Below, piece after piece: positions 12,534 to 24,500 of a stretch of DNA of 64,000 nt (its first letter is position 1; every line of letters begins with the position of its first letter). The translations under genes were made by a program, and so were the position numbers. This DNA is from Tricholoma matsutake (Eukaryota; Basidiomycota; Agaricomycetes; Agaricales; Tricholomataceae): contig AP026541.1 in assembly GCA_026075535.2 (NCBI GenBank), positions 2,728,001 to 2,792,000 on the forward strand. Direction: 5' to 3'. Below the pieces are notes generated by a model. The model did not search any database, had not been told where the DNA came from, and was given only the letters and a program-made list of their open reading frames with translations.

Positions 12534-14880
12534 CGTCAAGGAGGAGGAGGAGGAGGAGAGGAGGGAAGGTTGGGTGGTTACAGCTATCGAACCACATTAT
12601 TTAGTATTTTTAAATTTCAGAACGTGCCTGACATATAATCACGTGATGATATCGTCCGTCTCCATTTTCCAAGTTGCTTTGCATTTGTGAATACTTCTAT
12701 GACATACATAACAGGTGCGCAGCACAAGCCTAAGACTTTTGAACAAACAGAATAATAACCACCGTGACATTGGGGGGAACAAGAACATTCATTCAAAGGC
12801 CACCATGCGGTTGTCATCTGTTTAATCTTACCTATCCCCGCTCGCGTTTTCTGGTTCACCGTTGAACACTGCCCGGAGCGGCCGAATTTCCGAACCAAAT
12901 ACATACCTGTTCTGTTCTACACGGCCTCCGCTCCTAATTGCCAGAGTATAGCACTCATTGTCTGCAGTATACCTCGTAGAGCTGTACTATGAATTTATTC
13001 ATCGGCGTCCGTAAGAAAGAGCTGTCGCCACTCAGCAGGTGAGCCAATTTGTGGTTAGGCACCGAGTCTCGTGCAATGATGAGAATATTATCAAATCGTG
13101 AGAATTATCAGTGACATCACGCGTTCGAATATATACAACTCCTGTTGTTAACTCTCGTTATATCCCAAATCCTCGGCACTTTTGTCTGGAATTTGCTACT
13201 TATCACGTATGGCTTCCAAAGTTAAATCACAAAACAGGAATTTCTTGCTAATCTTGAATAAAGACGTCTCAGACTCGTAACCAATTTCAAGGCGACTTTG
13301 ACGAGGAGTCGTAGCGTTTTACACCTCCTGGTGCACCTAGCTCTACAGATGCACAATTACTCCCGGTAGATGTCATTATTGTCGATGTGGACCCCGCGGG
13401 CTAATAGTGATACGATTGCGGCTTTTGCTGCCGTGGGTTTTTTATTAGTAACCCCTTTCTTTGCAGCTTTTCTTTTGACGTTTGCGCTTGCCGATGACCA
13501 AGTTAACACTTCCAGATCTTCCGTGGTCATGTAAAGCATCCACCATGAGCCTATCCATCTTGTCAGCTGTCATTCATCTCCTCACTTATCGAAGCGCGTC
13601 GCCCAAGATATCGCATAGCCGACCCTAAGACCGAGGTGAAGGATTTGAAGATTTGTCATTTTACAAAGCCACGTACTTAAGATTATGAGTTCTTCGTCTT
13701 CGTACGCGTAGCTTAGGGAAACGAGGAGCAACAACGGTCGTACAAAATTAGATCTCACGTGGATGTGAGCCGGGGAAGTCCGGATGACGAACAATATTGA
13801 ATGAACGGATGGAAGGGGTATAAAACGCAACCAATGTCCAGAGCATCGGGCGATGGTGAGGGGAATCTGTGATGTTGGAGGGAGATGTTGGGTTTCAAAT
13901 TGTGTGGCTGTAACAAGGCTATCTTCTCTACTGCAGACGTGGGTTCGTCTGCTAGGAGCGCGTTACACACAATCTGCAACAAAATCCTTCAGGGATGTAG
14001 TTGTGGTGAGATCCTCGCCACCGACGCTACGGTTACCAACCGGTGAGTCTAAAAGGACAGTTCGACAACATTATCTCATTTAACACAGTATGCACTCAAT
14101 GGATATGTTCGACTTCTCCATCACCAAGTCACGATAATCGAAAATGCAAACTACTCCCCATGCTGAGCGGTGACTCCAATGGGGGGATACTATGGTATAC
14201 AATCAAAACTCAGGACGCCACTGTCGCCTACCATGACAAGCACTTCTCTGGCCCCTCTTTGCTATAACACGCCTGGATACTCTACGAAGCGGTCGGTCAC
14301 GACAAGCAAATGATTTGTACCTCATTCAAAGTGTTCGGAAAGGCACCACATATTTGGGTTGTGGTCTCCCTCACTCCTGCTAAGCTGGATGGCAACATTG
14401 TTGTGATCGCTACTCCGTTCGAATGGAATCTTGGCAACATCAATCTAGGATTCGCATGGTCTAACATATCGCTCTCATTTAGTATCAGATTCACAGAATA
14501 AGTGTCAGCGACCCCTTGATCAAAATCTATAGGATTTCTGATAAGTCCAACTGGCTACGTAGTAAGCGTTATTTCTTCTCTCCCATCTAGAACAATGTAC
14601 ATTCGTCCATATCGTGCTCACTCGCTAGGTTTTGTTTTACTCATATGACTGAGCCTGTTAAGAGACATCCTCCATATCTTTCCCTGTCTCTCCGTATGAC
14701 AGGAGCGAATGGCAGTCAGCTCAAGCCATGGTCTTCACTACTGTGGTAGTGTCAGGATTGTCAGCACATTGGCCTCGCTAATAAGGGCTAAGAGCTATTG
14801 GACTCTTGATTCTTCATCCCAAATTTCCGCACAAATGACAAAACATTCATTAGACAACCGGTACGTGCTTCTATTTCCTT
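12534..14880. other. Intergenic stretch without a recognisable gene
   Basis: Upstream of the GH5 gene there is a short GAG-rich tract (12541-12566). Small open frames exist (for example a 56-codon Lys/Ala-rich one on the minus strand ending at 13357), but none shows a known domain or a convincing intron pattern. Nothing here matches the repeats found elsewhere in the window. Confidence 0.45.
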
Positions 14881-14890
14881 GCACCGTGAC

Positions 14891-15300
14891 CTTGATCATG
14901 GCACACGGACTACATTACACATTGGGGATTGGTTTCTATACCCTGATGCGAACCTCCGCGCGTTAGGGTATGGAACCCAGTGGAAACACCTAGATGACAA
15001 AATCTTCGTCGCAAACCGGGCTATGCCAGTGATTGTTCTGGCTGATTGCAATTCTTATTTAAGATCCATGGAGGGCCATACGCCCTTACCGCGTCCTTGA
15101 TCATGGCACACGGACTTAGGGATCGGCTTCTATACATTCCGTGCTGATGCGAACCTCCGCGCGTTAGGATATGGAACCCAGTCGAAGCATCTAGATGACA
15201 AAATCTTTGTTGGAAACCGGGCTATGATTGTTCTGGCTGGTATTCCAAATCTGATTCAAAAGCCATTGAAGGCCATGCGCCCTTCGCAGACCCATCTCGT
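14891..15300. repeat. Two-copy direct duplication (about 205-bp period)
   Basis: Copy 1 starts CTTGATCATGGCACACGGAC at 14891 and copy 2 starts with the same 20 bases at 15096. Both go on through GATGCGAACCTCCGCGCGTTAGG and CTAGATGACAAAATCTT blocks. The copies differ by substitutions and small indels. The second ends just before the P450 start at 15313, so the duplication lies in the P450 5' flank. It shows no recognisable coding content. Confidence 0.7.
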
Positions 15301-15312
15301 TCGTGTTCTAAC

Positions 15313-15957
15313 ATGCTACTTCTCATCTCTCAGGAAATCTTCCTATGTGCTATTCTCTGCAGTTGCTGGCCAATCTTGCGTCGCTTGGTTTTCAAAACCA
15401 GTCTTGACAATGTTCCAGGCCTACCTTCGCATTCGTTCTGGATGGGTGAGTGCTGCTTTATACTTTCCCATCTCTGCCACATGAAGAATATTTGTGTGAA
15501 AGGTAATATTTTGGAAGTCTTCAACATTAATGGCTGGGAGTTTCACAAGGAACTCCAGCAGAAGTGTATGTTATCTATTACCCATCACGATGTGGGCAAA
15601 GAGACACATCCATCTGCGTTCAGACGGTGGGGTAGTTCGTATCGATGCCTTCCTCGGTGTATGGGATTATTCACTGTATGATTTACGACGCACCGTTGAA
15701 AGCTTCCTTTAGGAGAAGTGACTCTATGTTTCGGATCTGAAGGCCTTGCATCACATCATAATCAAGGTTAGATACGAGTCATTTTCATTTACGACTGTTA
15801 AAGCAAGGGTGCAGGAGGAACATATCTTTGAACATCCCAGTTCGACCCTTGCGTAAGTACATAAGTCTAGAATTTTACACAATCCTTCTAACAGATGGGT
15901 GCACCCAAGGATGAATTATCTTTGGTGATGGCCTTCTGTTGATGCTTGGTAGGTCGC
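15313..15957 (+). pseudogene. Cytochrome P450, 5' part (interrupted by gypsy C)
   Basis: ATG at 15313 opens a hydrophobic anchor (MLLLISQEIFLCAILCSCW), then the Pro-rich hinge SLDNVPGLPSHSFWM. After an intron GNILEVFNINGWEFHKELQQK follows, then YGGVVRIDAFLG, LYVSDLKALHHIIIK and IFGDGLLLMLG. This order is standard for agaricomycete microsomal P450s: anchor, PPGP-like hinge, beta1, helix B. Introns at about 15445-15501, 15566-15618 and 15653-15698 give in-frame or near in-frame joins. A TGA stands before LYVSD where Arg or Gln is expected. The last exon ends at the donor GTAGGT (about 15949) and gypsy C is inserted nine bases later, at 15957/15958. The gene continues at 41243. It would be a haem monooxygenase of the ER if intact; its substrate is unknown. 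Confidence 0.85.
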
Positions 15958-16458
15958 TGATAGTTCTTGACCTGGAAAAACCACCAAATATGCCGATGAG
16001 GCAATCAATGATGTTATGCAAGTCAGAGGAAGGGCATGAGATGTTCTGAATGTTTGTGGTCAGACCAATCATATGTTTACTGGATAATATCAGTTGTAGA
16101 CATAGTCTGATGAGAGGGAAAGGCTCTTGGTGAGGTCTGATGCAGTATCGATCAATATCAATGAAGGTTGATGAAGATCGGTAAGAACAATATTGAGTGT
16201 CTTATATTGATGAAAGTTGATATGTGAATTTCGAGGAGTTTATCAACAGAAAATTGTATCGAAGGAAGATAGTCGATAACTGTGATGTGCTGGATTGATT
16301 TTGAATGTTGGGACTTAAGTAGGGTGATGGTCAATTGAGAGTGATGCTAGTTGAAGAGGTTTCTCGGTGATTGAGAAAACTCGTAGAAGGTTTTGAAACT
16401 ATAAAAGAGTTTGGACTCTTAAGACTTTATGCAAGGCAATTTATGAAGATTATTTTGT

Positions 16459-17639
16459 TGATGATACTCAACCCGGGAAACCCACCAAAACTGCCGATGA
16501 TATTTGCACAAGTCAGAGGAAGGGTGCAAGGCATTCTGAATGTTTGTGAGGGAAGACAACTAGTTGATACTAGTCATAAATGTAGTTCTATGAGAGAGGA
16601 AGGTGTTTGGTGTGGTCTGATGCAGTATCAATCAATATCGACGAGGATCAGCAAGATCGATGGCAAACAGTGTTTATCATCGAGGGTTGATGTGTGAATT
16701 CTAAAGGCTTTTTGGTAGATCGATAGTATGTGAAGGTTATAGTGATGGCTAGGAAGTGTCAGAGTAGTTACTAGTGCTAGCGATAATTTGATCAAAGATC
16801 AATCGAGGATGATGATGGTTGTAGAGGTTTCTCGTCGATCGAGAAAACTCGTAGAAGTTTTAAATAGTTTTCAGGATAGATTGGATTCTTAGAACTTTAT
16901 ACGAGGTGATATGTGAAGATGATTTCTTGTATTCCCAAGTAGATACTACAGACTTTTATATGTTTTAAGAGAAACTTTCTAAAATGGTATAAGAAACATG
17001 TGTAAGAACATGAGGCAAAAGATATGAGTCAAAACACGAGGCCAAAATGAGACTGGAATCTGAACAAGAAAGAGATATATCATATGATGAAGGAGTAATA
17101 AAGGGAAAGAACTAAAAGGAGACTGTCCTTTGTGTATAAACTGCACTAAGTGTCACAATAATCCATCCAGTGGGTTCTGTATGCGATAGGGGCTTGGAAT
17201 GAGGCTGACCTACTATCAGCAGGTCTGAGCACAAGTTGGAATACTCCCTGGCACATGGTATTCCACCATTTAGATAATAAATGTGGTGCCCAATGTTGCT
17301 CGTAGTTTCTTGATGTCAACCAATAACACTTGACAATGGTCAATGATGGTCGACAATGTTCGATCGTGGTCGCAATTGTTCAAAGTTGATCAGGGATACT
17401 TGATGTTCATTCAGAGGGTTCTTAGGGCATTTTGAGGTAGTCCTAGAGTTGTGCAATGTAGTTTCTAAATACGATCAATGTCGCTGGTGATGTTTTGACA
17501 TGGTCAATATGATATCATGATCAATAGACTTGGTCGAGAATGGTCATGCTGCTTCTGGGACATCGTAGGAGTTAGCCAATGTGATCAGAATGTGGTTGTA
17601 ATGGTGAATCGGCCTTTGAGCCGAGGAGACAACCTATCA
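16459..17639 (-). repeat. Related LTR (subfamily 2) nested in the gypsy C 3' LTR
   Basis: It starts TGATGATACTCAACC and ends GACAACCTATCA, and it matches 30339-31510 closely. It interrupts the host LTR: host sequence stops at 16458 and resumes at 17820. A 180-bp tail (17640-17819) follows and ends in a second copy of GACAACCTATCACCATCT. No target duplication is evident at the outer junctions. Confidence 0.75.
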
Positions 17640-17819
17640 CCATCTACTACATACCTGAATGTAGTACTCGACTACTTTCAATGGGCATCTTCTTACAAGA
17701 CGGAAGTGATGTATGTGGTTCCTCCACACACATTTCTTTTTTCGAGAAAGGAAACCCAATAATGGATTGTGTCCCTCTTAGGAGACGTGACACAATCTAT
17801 GAGTTGAGACAACCTATCA
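17640..17819. other. 180-bp segment between duplicated LTR-end words
   Basis: The 18 bases GACAACCTATCACCATCT occur at about 17628-17645 and again at 17808-17825, bracketing this segment. It may be a leftover of element-internal sequence next to an LTR, or a duplicated patch made during repair. It has no coding content. Confidence 0.5.
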
Positions 17820-18533
17820 CCATCTCTTTTTCTAGTGTTACAAGGTAGATACTACAGGCTTTTATATGTTTTAAGAGAAACTTCCTAAAATGGTATAGGA
17901 CACATGTGTAGGAACATGAGGCAAAAGGATATGATATAGATCAAGAGGCCAAAAATGAGACTAGAGTTCAAACAAAAAGGTGATGTATCATCTGATGCAG
18001 GAGTAATAAGAAGAGGAAACCAAAAGGAGACTGTCCTTTGTAGGGACTGTGCTAAATGTTGTGATACCCCTCCCAGCAGGTTCTCTACACAATAAGGGCC
18101 TGGAATGAGGCTGTCCTACTATCAGCAGGTCTGAACATGAGGTAGAATACTGCCTAGTGCATGGTACTTGATCATTGAGTCAACAAACATGGCAGCCGAT
18201 GTCATTCAAAGTTATTCGAGTTTGATTGATATCACTTGACAATGACTGAGAAAGTTCAATTTCGGTTGATCATAGTCAAAGTGATCAGATACATCCAATG
18301 TTTGTTCAGAGGGTTTGTAAAATGTTCCTAGGTAGTCCCAGAGTCGTGCAATGTAGTTTTGAAGGATGGTCAATGTTGCTAGTGATGCTTCAAGGCAGTT
18401 GATGTAATATCGGGATCAATAAACTTGGTCGAGGGTGGTCACACTGTTTCTGGGACTTCATGGGAGTTAAGCGATGTGATTAGAATGTGGTTGCAATCCT
18501 GAATCAGCCTTGAGCCAAAGAGACCACCTATCA

Positions 18534-18545
18534 TCCTCCCCCTTA
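18534..18545 (-). promoter_or_regulatory. Polypurine tract of gypsy C
   Basis: Read on the minus strand, AGTAAGGGGGAGGA directly abuts the LTR start TGATAGG. Position and base composition fit the plus-strand primer of an LTR retrotransposon and orient the element. Confidence 0.75.
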
Positions 18546-18664
18546 CTGAAATTCTGACTGTCCCAGTCAGTTGAGCTGAAATAATTGGGTCATGTGACAT
18601 TGTTGATTGTTGATATAAGACACATCACAATTTGAACTTCTTCCTTCTGTATGATCTGCTGGTT

Positions 18665-19995
18665 ATGTCGATCCTTGCTGAACTTGCTGCTCCTCTTCTT
18701 GACCATGCAAAATCGATGCCTGAAGCTGGCAAGGCCAAGGAATTCGACTTCGAAATCTGGGGTCAAGTGTTTTGTGATAAAATGGTATGTTTTTCCCCTT
18801 CCTTTGTTTGTATATTTTCTGACATCAGTTGATAGGCTGAATATGACAATTTGATTGGATTGTTTGATGAGGCACATGATGACTGTGTGCAGGTGATGTT
18901 AGATGAAGCGATCAGCCTGTATGCACCATTCGCTCACAAGGCTTGGGTTTCATGGGGTGGCAAGTATCTCTTTGAAGAATATTTGAGGAAGATCGAGGCA
19001 GAGAGGCAGAGAGAGGAGGAGAGGGTGGCTTGGCAGGTGGCCATCGAGGCCAAGGCAATGAGGATCAAGGAGCGATGAGCATTCTTGGCCAAAGTCCAGG
19101 CCAAAAGCATTTCAAAGGACAAGTTTCATGATCGCACCGTCGTGCTTGAGATAATGCACCTCTCGATTGATTGAGACGAGGCCGCAGATGAGGAGGTGCT
19201 TCCAAATGTGCCTCTCATCGAACACATTGTTGAGAAGTGGAAGGCCAACAAGATGGAGGATGAAGGAGACAGTGAGGATGAGTTAGACCCAGAGCCTGCA
19301 GTTGTAAAGCGGGTCAGGATGGGGGAAGGTGATTTGATCACCTTCCATGGGCCAGTAAGTCATTGGTTGACATCGATATCCTTCAAACTAATCTTTTTCT
19401 TTTTCTTTTGATTCAGTGTGATTGCTGTGCTGGGATGAAGATGCCTCAAGAGTGTGTCATGATCGAGGGAGCACCAAAGTGTGTGCGATGCACACATGGA
19501 CTCCAGGGGTGTTACTGGGAGGGTGTGTCGAGGCGGGTCGAGGAAGCAAGTAGGCTCAAAGTGAGCATCAAAGAGCACCGGGGAGTTGATGGAGGTTTCT
19601 ACCCCAAGATGAAGTAAGTAAATCTCCTTCGATAGAGTTTTGGTTTCCTGATAATTCTTTTCTATTATTTAGCGATACACATTCGGGCCATCTAGCCCAT
19701 CGAAAATGCCAAAGCCAGACCTTCCACCATCGAAGAGCCCCCAAAATGATCCTCGAAGGTGAAGGGCAAAGGTAAATTGCAAGAGATGGAGAAAAAGGCA
19801 AAGGACACCAATTGAGGAGTTGGTAGCTGACTTGAGGTGGTCAAGGCATCTGTCAAGGACAGAATGATGCCATTGGAGGTTGCAAGAGTTTGACGTTGCC
19901 ATCCTGCGGAGGTCCTTGTCCAGAAAAATCTGGAGGTGGAGATTTTGATGGAGGAGATTGAAGTTTTAGAGAGGAAGTGGGAGGAGTCCCAGTAG
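18665..19995 (+). pseudogene. Antisense cysteine-cluster / coiled-coil protein carried inside gypsy C
   Basis: It lies between the integrase and 3' LTR of gypsy C, on the opposite strand to gag-pol. ATG at 18665 opens MSILAELAAPLLDHA. Introns GTATGT...TTGATAG (about 18784-18835) and GTAAGT...ATTCAG (about 19354-19417) join in frame. Then come a Glu/Arg-rich coiled coil (18960-19075) and the cluster CDCCAGMKMPQEC...CVRCTHGLQGC (C-x2-C...C, C-x2-C-x6-C). Around 19930-19990 a second coiled coil follows. Two in-frame TGA codons (near 19077 and 19171), and frame breaks after 19620, make it a pseudogene. Cys-cluster proteins of this build occur as large unnamed families in agaricomycetes. A DNA-binding or element-accessory role is inference. 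Confidence 0.65.
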
Positions 19996-20199
19996 ATGTT
20001 TTTGTTTTAACACTTTATTTTATTGTTTTTCTTGTGTGATTATCAAAGTGAGACATAGGGGAAAGGTTCAGAAGTCCTTCATAGCTGGAAAACACTGTTG
20101 AGGTTGTGCAAACATGTTTCGAACGATATCACGACTTGTAGTAGTATTCTGTTATAAGATCGAGATGTGATTTCAATATCGCATCTGAAGAAAATAAAG

Positions 20200-20984
20200 G
20201 AAAATGTTCTAATCATCCTCATCAATACCTTCATCGATGTTGCTGTCAACATCCGATGTTGTTCAAAGTTGTTTGAGCCAACATTTGTCAATATTGAGGA
20301 AGTTCAGAGGAAGGGGACTCAATTTTGTGCTAGAACTCGGAAAGTGGCTACTGGTCGATGAAGAACTGAACCATTGAGCTCACAAAGAACATAGGCGCCA
20401 CCATAGGTTTGTGCAATAATGATAAGTGGGCTGAGATATTGAGCCCACATTTTTTGATTGAGAGCCTTCTTGATCTGTATGTTTCACATAAGTATGAGGT
20501 CATGGTTTTTGAAATTATAGTCTCAAATAGTTTGCTTGTGAACTTCCTTGAAGCGTTTTGTGGCTTCTCGTCGAGTGTTGTAGACTCTGGAGTAGAGTAC
20601 CTTGAGATCGGTCAAGCATTTCTGCAGTGCGATAGCGTGTCGGCTGATCAGATCTGTGGATGAAAGGATTGAATTGGGTGGCAGCTGCAGATATGTCACT
20701 TCTGCTATATTGAGGGGGATGAGGGGATGGGAGCCCATTACTGCAAAATAGGGTGAACAGCCCATTCATTTTCGAACTGTCACATGTTCTGCCCAAAATA
20801 CAGAGTAGGTTCTGACAGACCATCGGGCTTGATCACCATCAACAGCCTTGTAGAGTGACTGTTGTACTTCGAAGTGGGCTTGCTCAACAAGGCCATTGGC
20901 ATGAGAATTATAACCACTTATTCAAATGTGATTAATATGATACTGTTTCACCAAATATTCGAGGGCAGCAAGAAATGCTGAGAA
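20200..20984 (-). pseudogene. Gypsy C integrase, C-terminal part
   Basis: Minus-strand reading from 20984 gives AFLAALEYLVKQYHI, then SGYNSHANGLVEQAHF with the region of the third catalytic acid. Next comes a region like TYSVFWAEHVTVRK, the DLISRHAIALQKCLTDL helix, and a C-terminal GGAYVLCELNGSVLHRPVATFRV block. This is the downstream half of an integrase whose upstream half ends VTDNGS at 32948; gypsy B sits exactly between G-S and A-F. Several stops interrupt it. An acidic tail (about 20200-20250) is the expected end of this pol clade. Confidence 0.8.
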
Positions 20985-21396
20985 TGTTAGGGCGACACCC
21001 ACTATCTGCTAGCTAAGACCATGTGGGTTCTCTCTACAAGAAGGGGGCGGGATCTGTGCACATGATGGGGGAACTGATGGTTTTGATGTGAGGGGTTATT
21101 AATAGGTGAGTTTGTTGAGATAGGCTGTTCACACCACAAGTGTAGGTGGAATACCTAAGAGAACACAACTGGGGTCCCCTAGGCATATATTTAGGGTTTA
21201 TATACTATGTTACATATATTGTACATTGTTGTTACCGACGCACTCATACATGCATGTACATATTGATGCGTGGGAAATAAAATTCTCAGGCTATCAAAGT
21301 GTAGCGTCATTTGGCGTCATTTGGTGTAATGTAGCATAATTCGACATAATAAAATAAAAATGAAAATTCATTAGGTAATGGGGTGGTTTCCTAACA
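20985..21396 (-). repeat. 3' LTR of gypsy B
   Basis: 412 bp, with ends TGTTAGGGCGACACCC and GGTGGTTTCCTAACA. It is near-identical over its length to the rejoined 5' LTR (28290-28316 plus 32563-32947). Confidence 0.9.
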
Positions 21397-21413
21397 TTAC
21401 CCCCCTTTTATGC
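21397..21413 (-). promoter_or_regulatory. Polypurine tract of gypsy B
   Basis: Minus-strand GGCATAAAAGGGGGGTAA abuts the LTR start TGTTAGG, the normal place and composition for a plus-strand primer. Confidence 0.8.
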
Positions 21414-21560
21414 CTTGACTTCCAGGTGAGAAACTATTGCATCTGTCCCCTCTGTGAAAATTTGGTAAGGCCGGAATCTCATCCCCTCATACACCATTCT
21501 TGCAATGCGATGCAGAGCATTTGGATTACGTTTAAAGAATTGGGCGATCGTGTTGCGTGC

Positions 21561-24500
21561 TCACTTACAATTCTCTTTGGGCTCCCACAAATTATTTTTG
21601 TCGGTATAGTTTTTCCACTTTATTAAGAACTCCAATTTGTTCCGTCGAAGATGTGAGTCTAGAATTTCTTCAACTACATATTCTGGAGCACCTTCTACTA
21701 TTATTGGATGTTGTGGAGTAGTTTGTTGCCCAGGAATAGTGGGTGGGCAGTAAGGGTGTAGGTGGGATATGTTAATCTCAGGATCAATCTTGAATGATTG
21801 GGGTAATTTTAGCACTACTGCATTAGGTGAAATTACTTTAGAGATCGCATATGGGCCAACTTGTTTCTCCATAAGTTTCCTCAAAGGTCATGGAATATTT
21901 AGGTCCTTGGTACTTAGCCACACCAAGTCACCAACTTTGTACTCTAAAGTGCATGCTCGAGTACGATCCACGTGTCGCATCATGTCATCACGTGCTTTCT
22001 TCAATGCCACTTCTGCTTCCTCTTGTACCTTTTGCATCTTAGATACAAAGTCTTCTACTGACTGTACTTTGACTTCCCTTCTGGGCTCTACTCCCATGTG
22101 AGGATAATGTCCATAATTTGCGAAAAAGGGTGACATATGAGTAGCCGAATGGAATTTGTTATTGTGGGAAAATTCAGCAATTGCCAGCCATTCAGGCCAG
22201 TCGGTTTGTCGGTAGTTGACAAACATACATAGGTACTGCTCCAACTCCTGGTTCATTATCTCTGTCTGCCCATCAGTCTGTGGGTGATATGCCATAGATA
22301 ATTTAGTTTGAATTCCCAATATGTTGTTCAGTTCTCGCATAAACGTGGAAGCAAATTGTGGTCTGCAATCAGAGATAATGGTATTGGGTAACCCATGTAA
22401 CTGATACCTGATTTAGATAGAGGCACACCAAGCCCAATGATGAGGTTTCTGTAGTAGTAGGAATGATATGGACCTCCTTTGTGAAGTGGTCACATACTAC
22501 AAATATTGCATCGTACCCTTGAGCCTCAGGTAATCCAGTAATAAAATCCACAGATATATCTTGCCACGGTGCTTCAGGTATAGGGTTCAGCATTAATTTT
22601 CCTGCAGGTTTCTCTGGAAATTTCTTCCCCCTCATGCATGTATCACATCCATCCACATACCCCAACACATACTTTGAAATTCTGGGCCACCAATAATTTC
22701 TCATTACTAATTCCAACATCTTCCATCTTCCTGGGTGTCCAGCAGTTGGCATATTATGATGTAACCAGATGCTCTCCCTTCGCAAATCCTGATCCTTCGG
22801 TACATATACTTTTCCTCAAAACAACACCAACCCTTGTTCCTCAGCCCATTCATCTCCTTTAATATTACCTTTCTTCTCTCCCTTCAGAGCTTTCACAGCT
22901 TCCACTACTTCATCATCCATTTCTGAACATTGTCTAATTTTAGACAACATTTCCGTTTCTGAGCTATCTATTAATAGATGCCCTTGATGCATAGTGCAAA
23001 TGCGAAAGTATTTGGGTTTGAGTAAGGTAACATTCTTATTGTCCTCCTCCACCCCCCCTTTATGATCAATACATCTGGATAATGCATCTGCTTTCCTCAT
23101 TAAGCTTCCTGCTTTGTGGACCAAGTGAAAATTGAAACGTGATAGGAATAGTGCCCAACACGCTTGCCGGCGATTACGCTTTTTAGCAGACATGAAGTAT
23201 TGCAGATTTTGATGATCCATCCAGATCTCAATCTGATGTGTACATCCCTCCAAATAATGCCTCCACGCCTCCAATGCTTGTATTATCCCCAACATCTCTT
23301 TGTCATGCACATCATAATTCCTCTCCACATCATTCAACCCTTGGGACAAATATGCACAAGGATGCCATTTGTCATCTTCGCACAACATTGATAATACTGC
23401 TCCAGTAGCAAAATCGGATGCATCTGATTCCACTTGTAAAGGGTGTGTGAAATCTACTGGGGCTAATATTGGTCCCTCCACAAACTTCCTCTTCAACTCC
23501 TCAAACACTGTCTGCTGCTGCTCTCCCCACCTCCACACTACTCCTTTTCATGTAAGGTTATGTAAGGGTACAGCAATCTTGGAAAAATTGTGCACAAAGT
23601 GACGATAATAATTTGCAAGTCCCAAGAAGGCTTGAACCTCCTTGACACGGGTGGGTGCAGGCCAATCTGTGATTGCCTGTACCTTGATCAGATCCATTTT
23701 GATCCCATCAGGGCCGATCAATAATCCTAGGAACTCAATCTTGCTTGCCCCAAACACACACTTCTCCAGTTTTAAAAATAGATCATTCTCTGCTAACCTC
23801 CATAGCACCTCCTGCACTATCACCTCATGATTTTCTTCATCCTCCGTGAATATCAGAATGTCGTCAATAAATATTATTACCATGCCTTTGTCTATTATGT
23901 CCTTGAAAATGTCATTCATCATATTTTGGAAGGTCGGGGGACTATTAGTCATCCCAAAAAACATGACAAGTGGCTCGAAAGATCCTCGATGCATGGCAAA
24001 TGCGGCCTTCCACTCATCTCCTTTCTTTATTCATACATTATTGTATCCCCATCATAAATCCAATTTTGTAAAGACCTTGGCTTTTCCCACCTTGTCAATT
24101 ATTTCTGAGATCAATGGCAGGGGGTACGCATTCTTCACTGTCCACTCATTCAGACACCCATAATCTGTACACATCCTCTTCCTTTGGTCTTTCTTTGGCA
24201 CAAAGAATATTGGTGATGTCTGCGGTGATTTCAAAGGTCATATGTATCCTTTGCACAATTGCTCCTTCAGGAATGCATCCACTTCTTCTTGTTCCATTGG
24301 AGATAATGGATATACCTTCAATTTCTTCGGCACAAACACTGGCTTCATCTCAATTGCATGATCCCATGGCTTCCACACTGGCATTCGCTCAGACTCCTTC
24401 TTCTGGAACACTGACAGATATTCATGATACACTTTTGGCACCCACTCCTCCACTGGCTTCTCCACCTTCATGATATTCTTGTCCCATGACTGTCCTCCAT

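Larger units (their letters stand above)
15958..18533 (-). repeat. 3' LTR of gypsy C, interrupted by a related LTR
   Basis: The two parts 15958-16458 and 17820-18533 (about 1215 bp together) align end to end with the other gypsy C LTR at 39718-41242 once its MITE is taken out (about 1192 bp). The 5' LTR has a small deletion near 40211 that accounts for most of the length difference. Ends are TGATAGTTCTTGACC and GACCACCTATCA. Confidence 0.85.

Noticed and set aside
13357..13539. Small Lys/Ala-rich gene on the minus strand
   Set aside because: Only about 56 codons, no domain, no supporting intron or neighbour context.
15958..18533. A stand-alone large TIR element or MITE
   Set aside because: The TGATAG...CTATCA ends looked like short TIRs, but the adjoining polypurine tract, PBS-like site and gypsy coding between two copies show they are LTRs.
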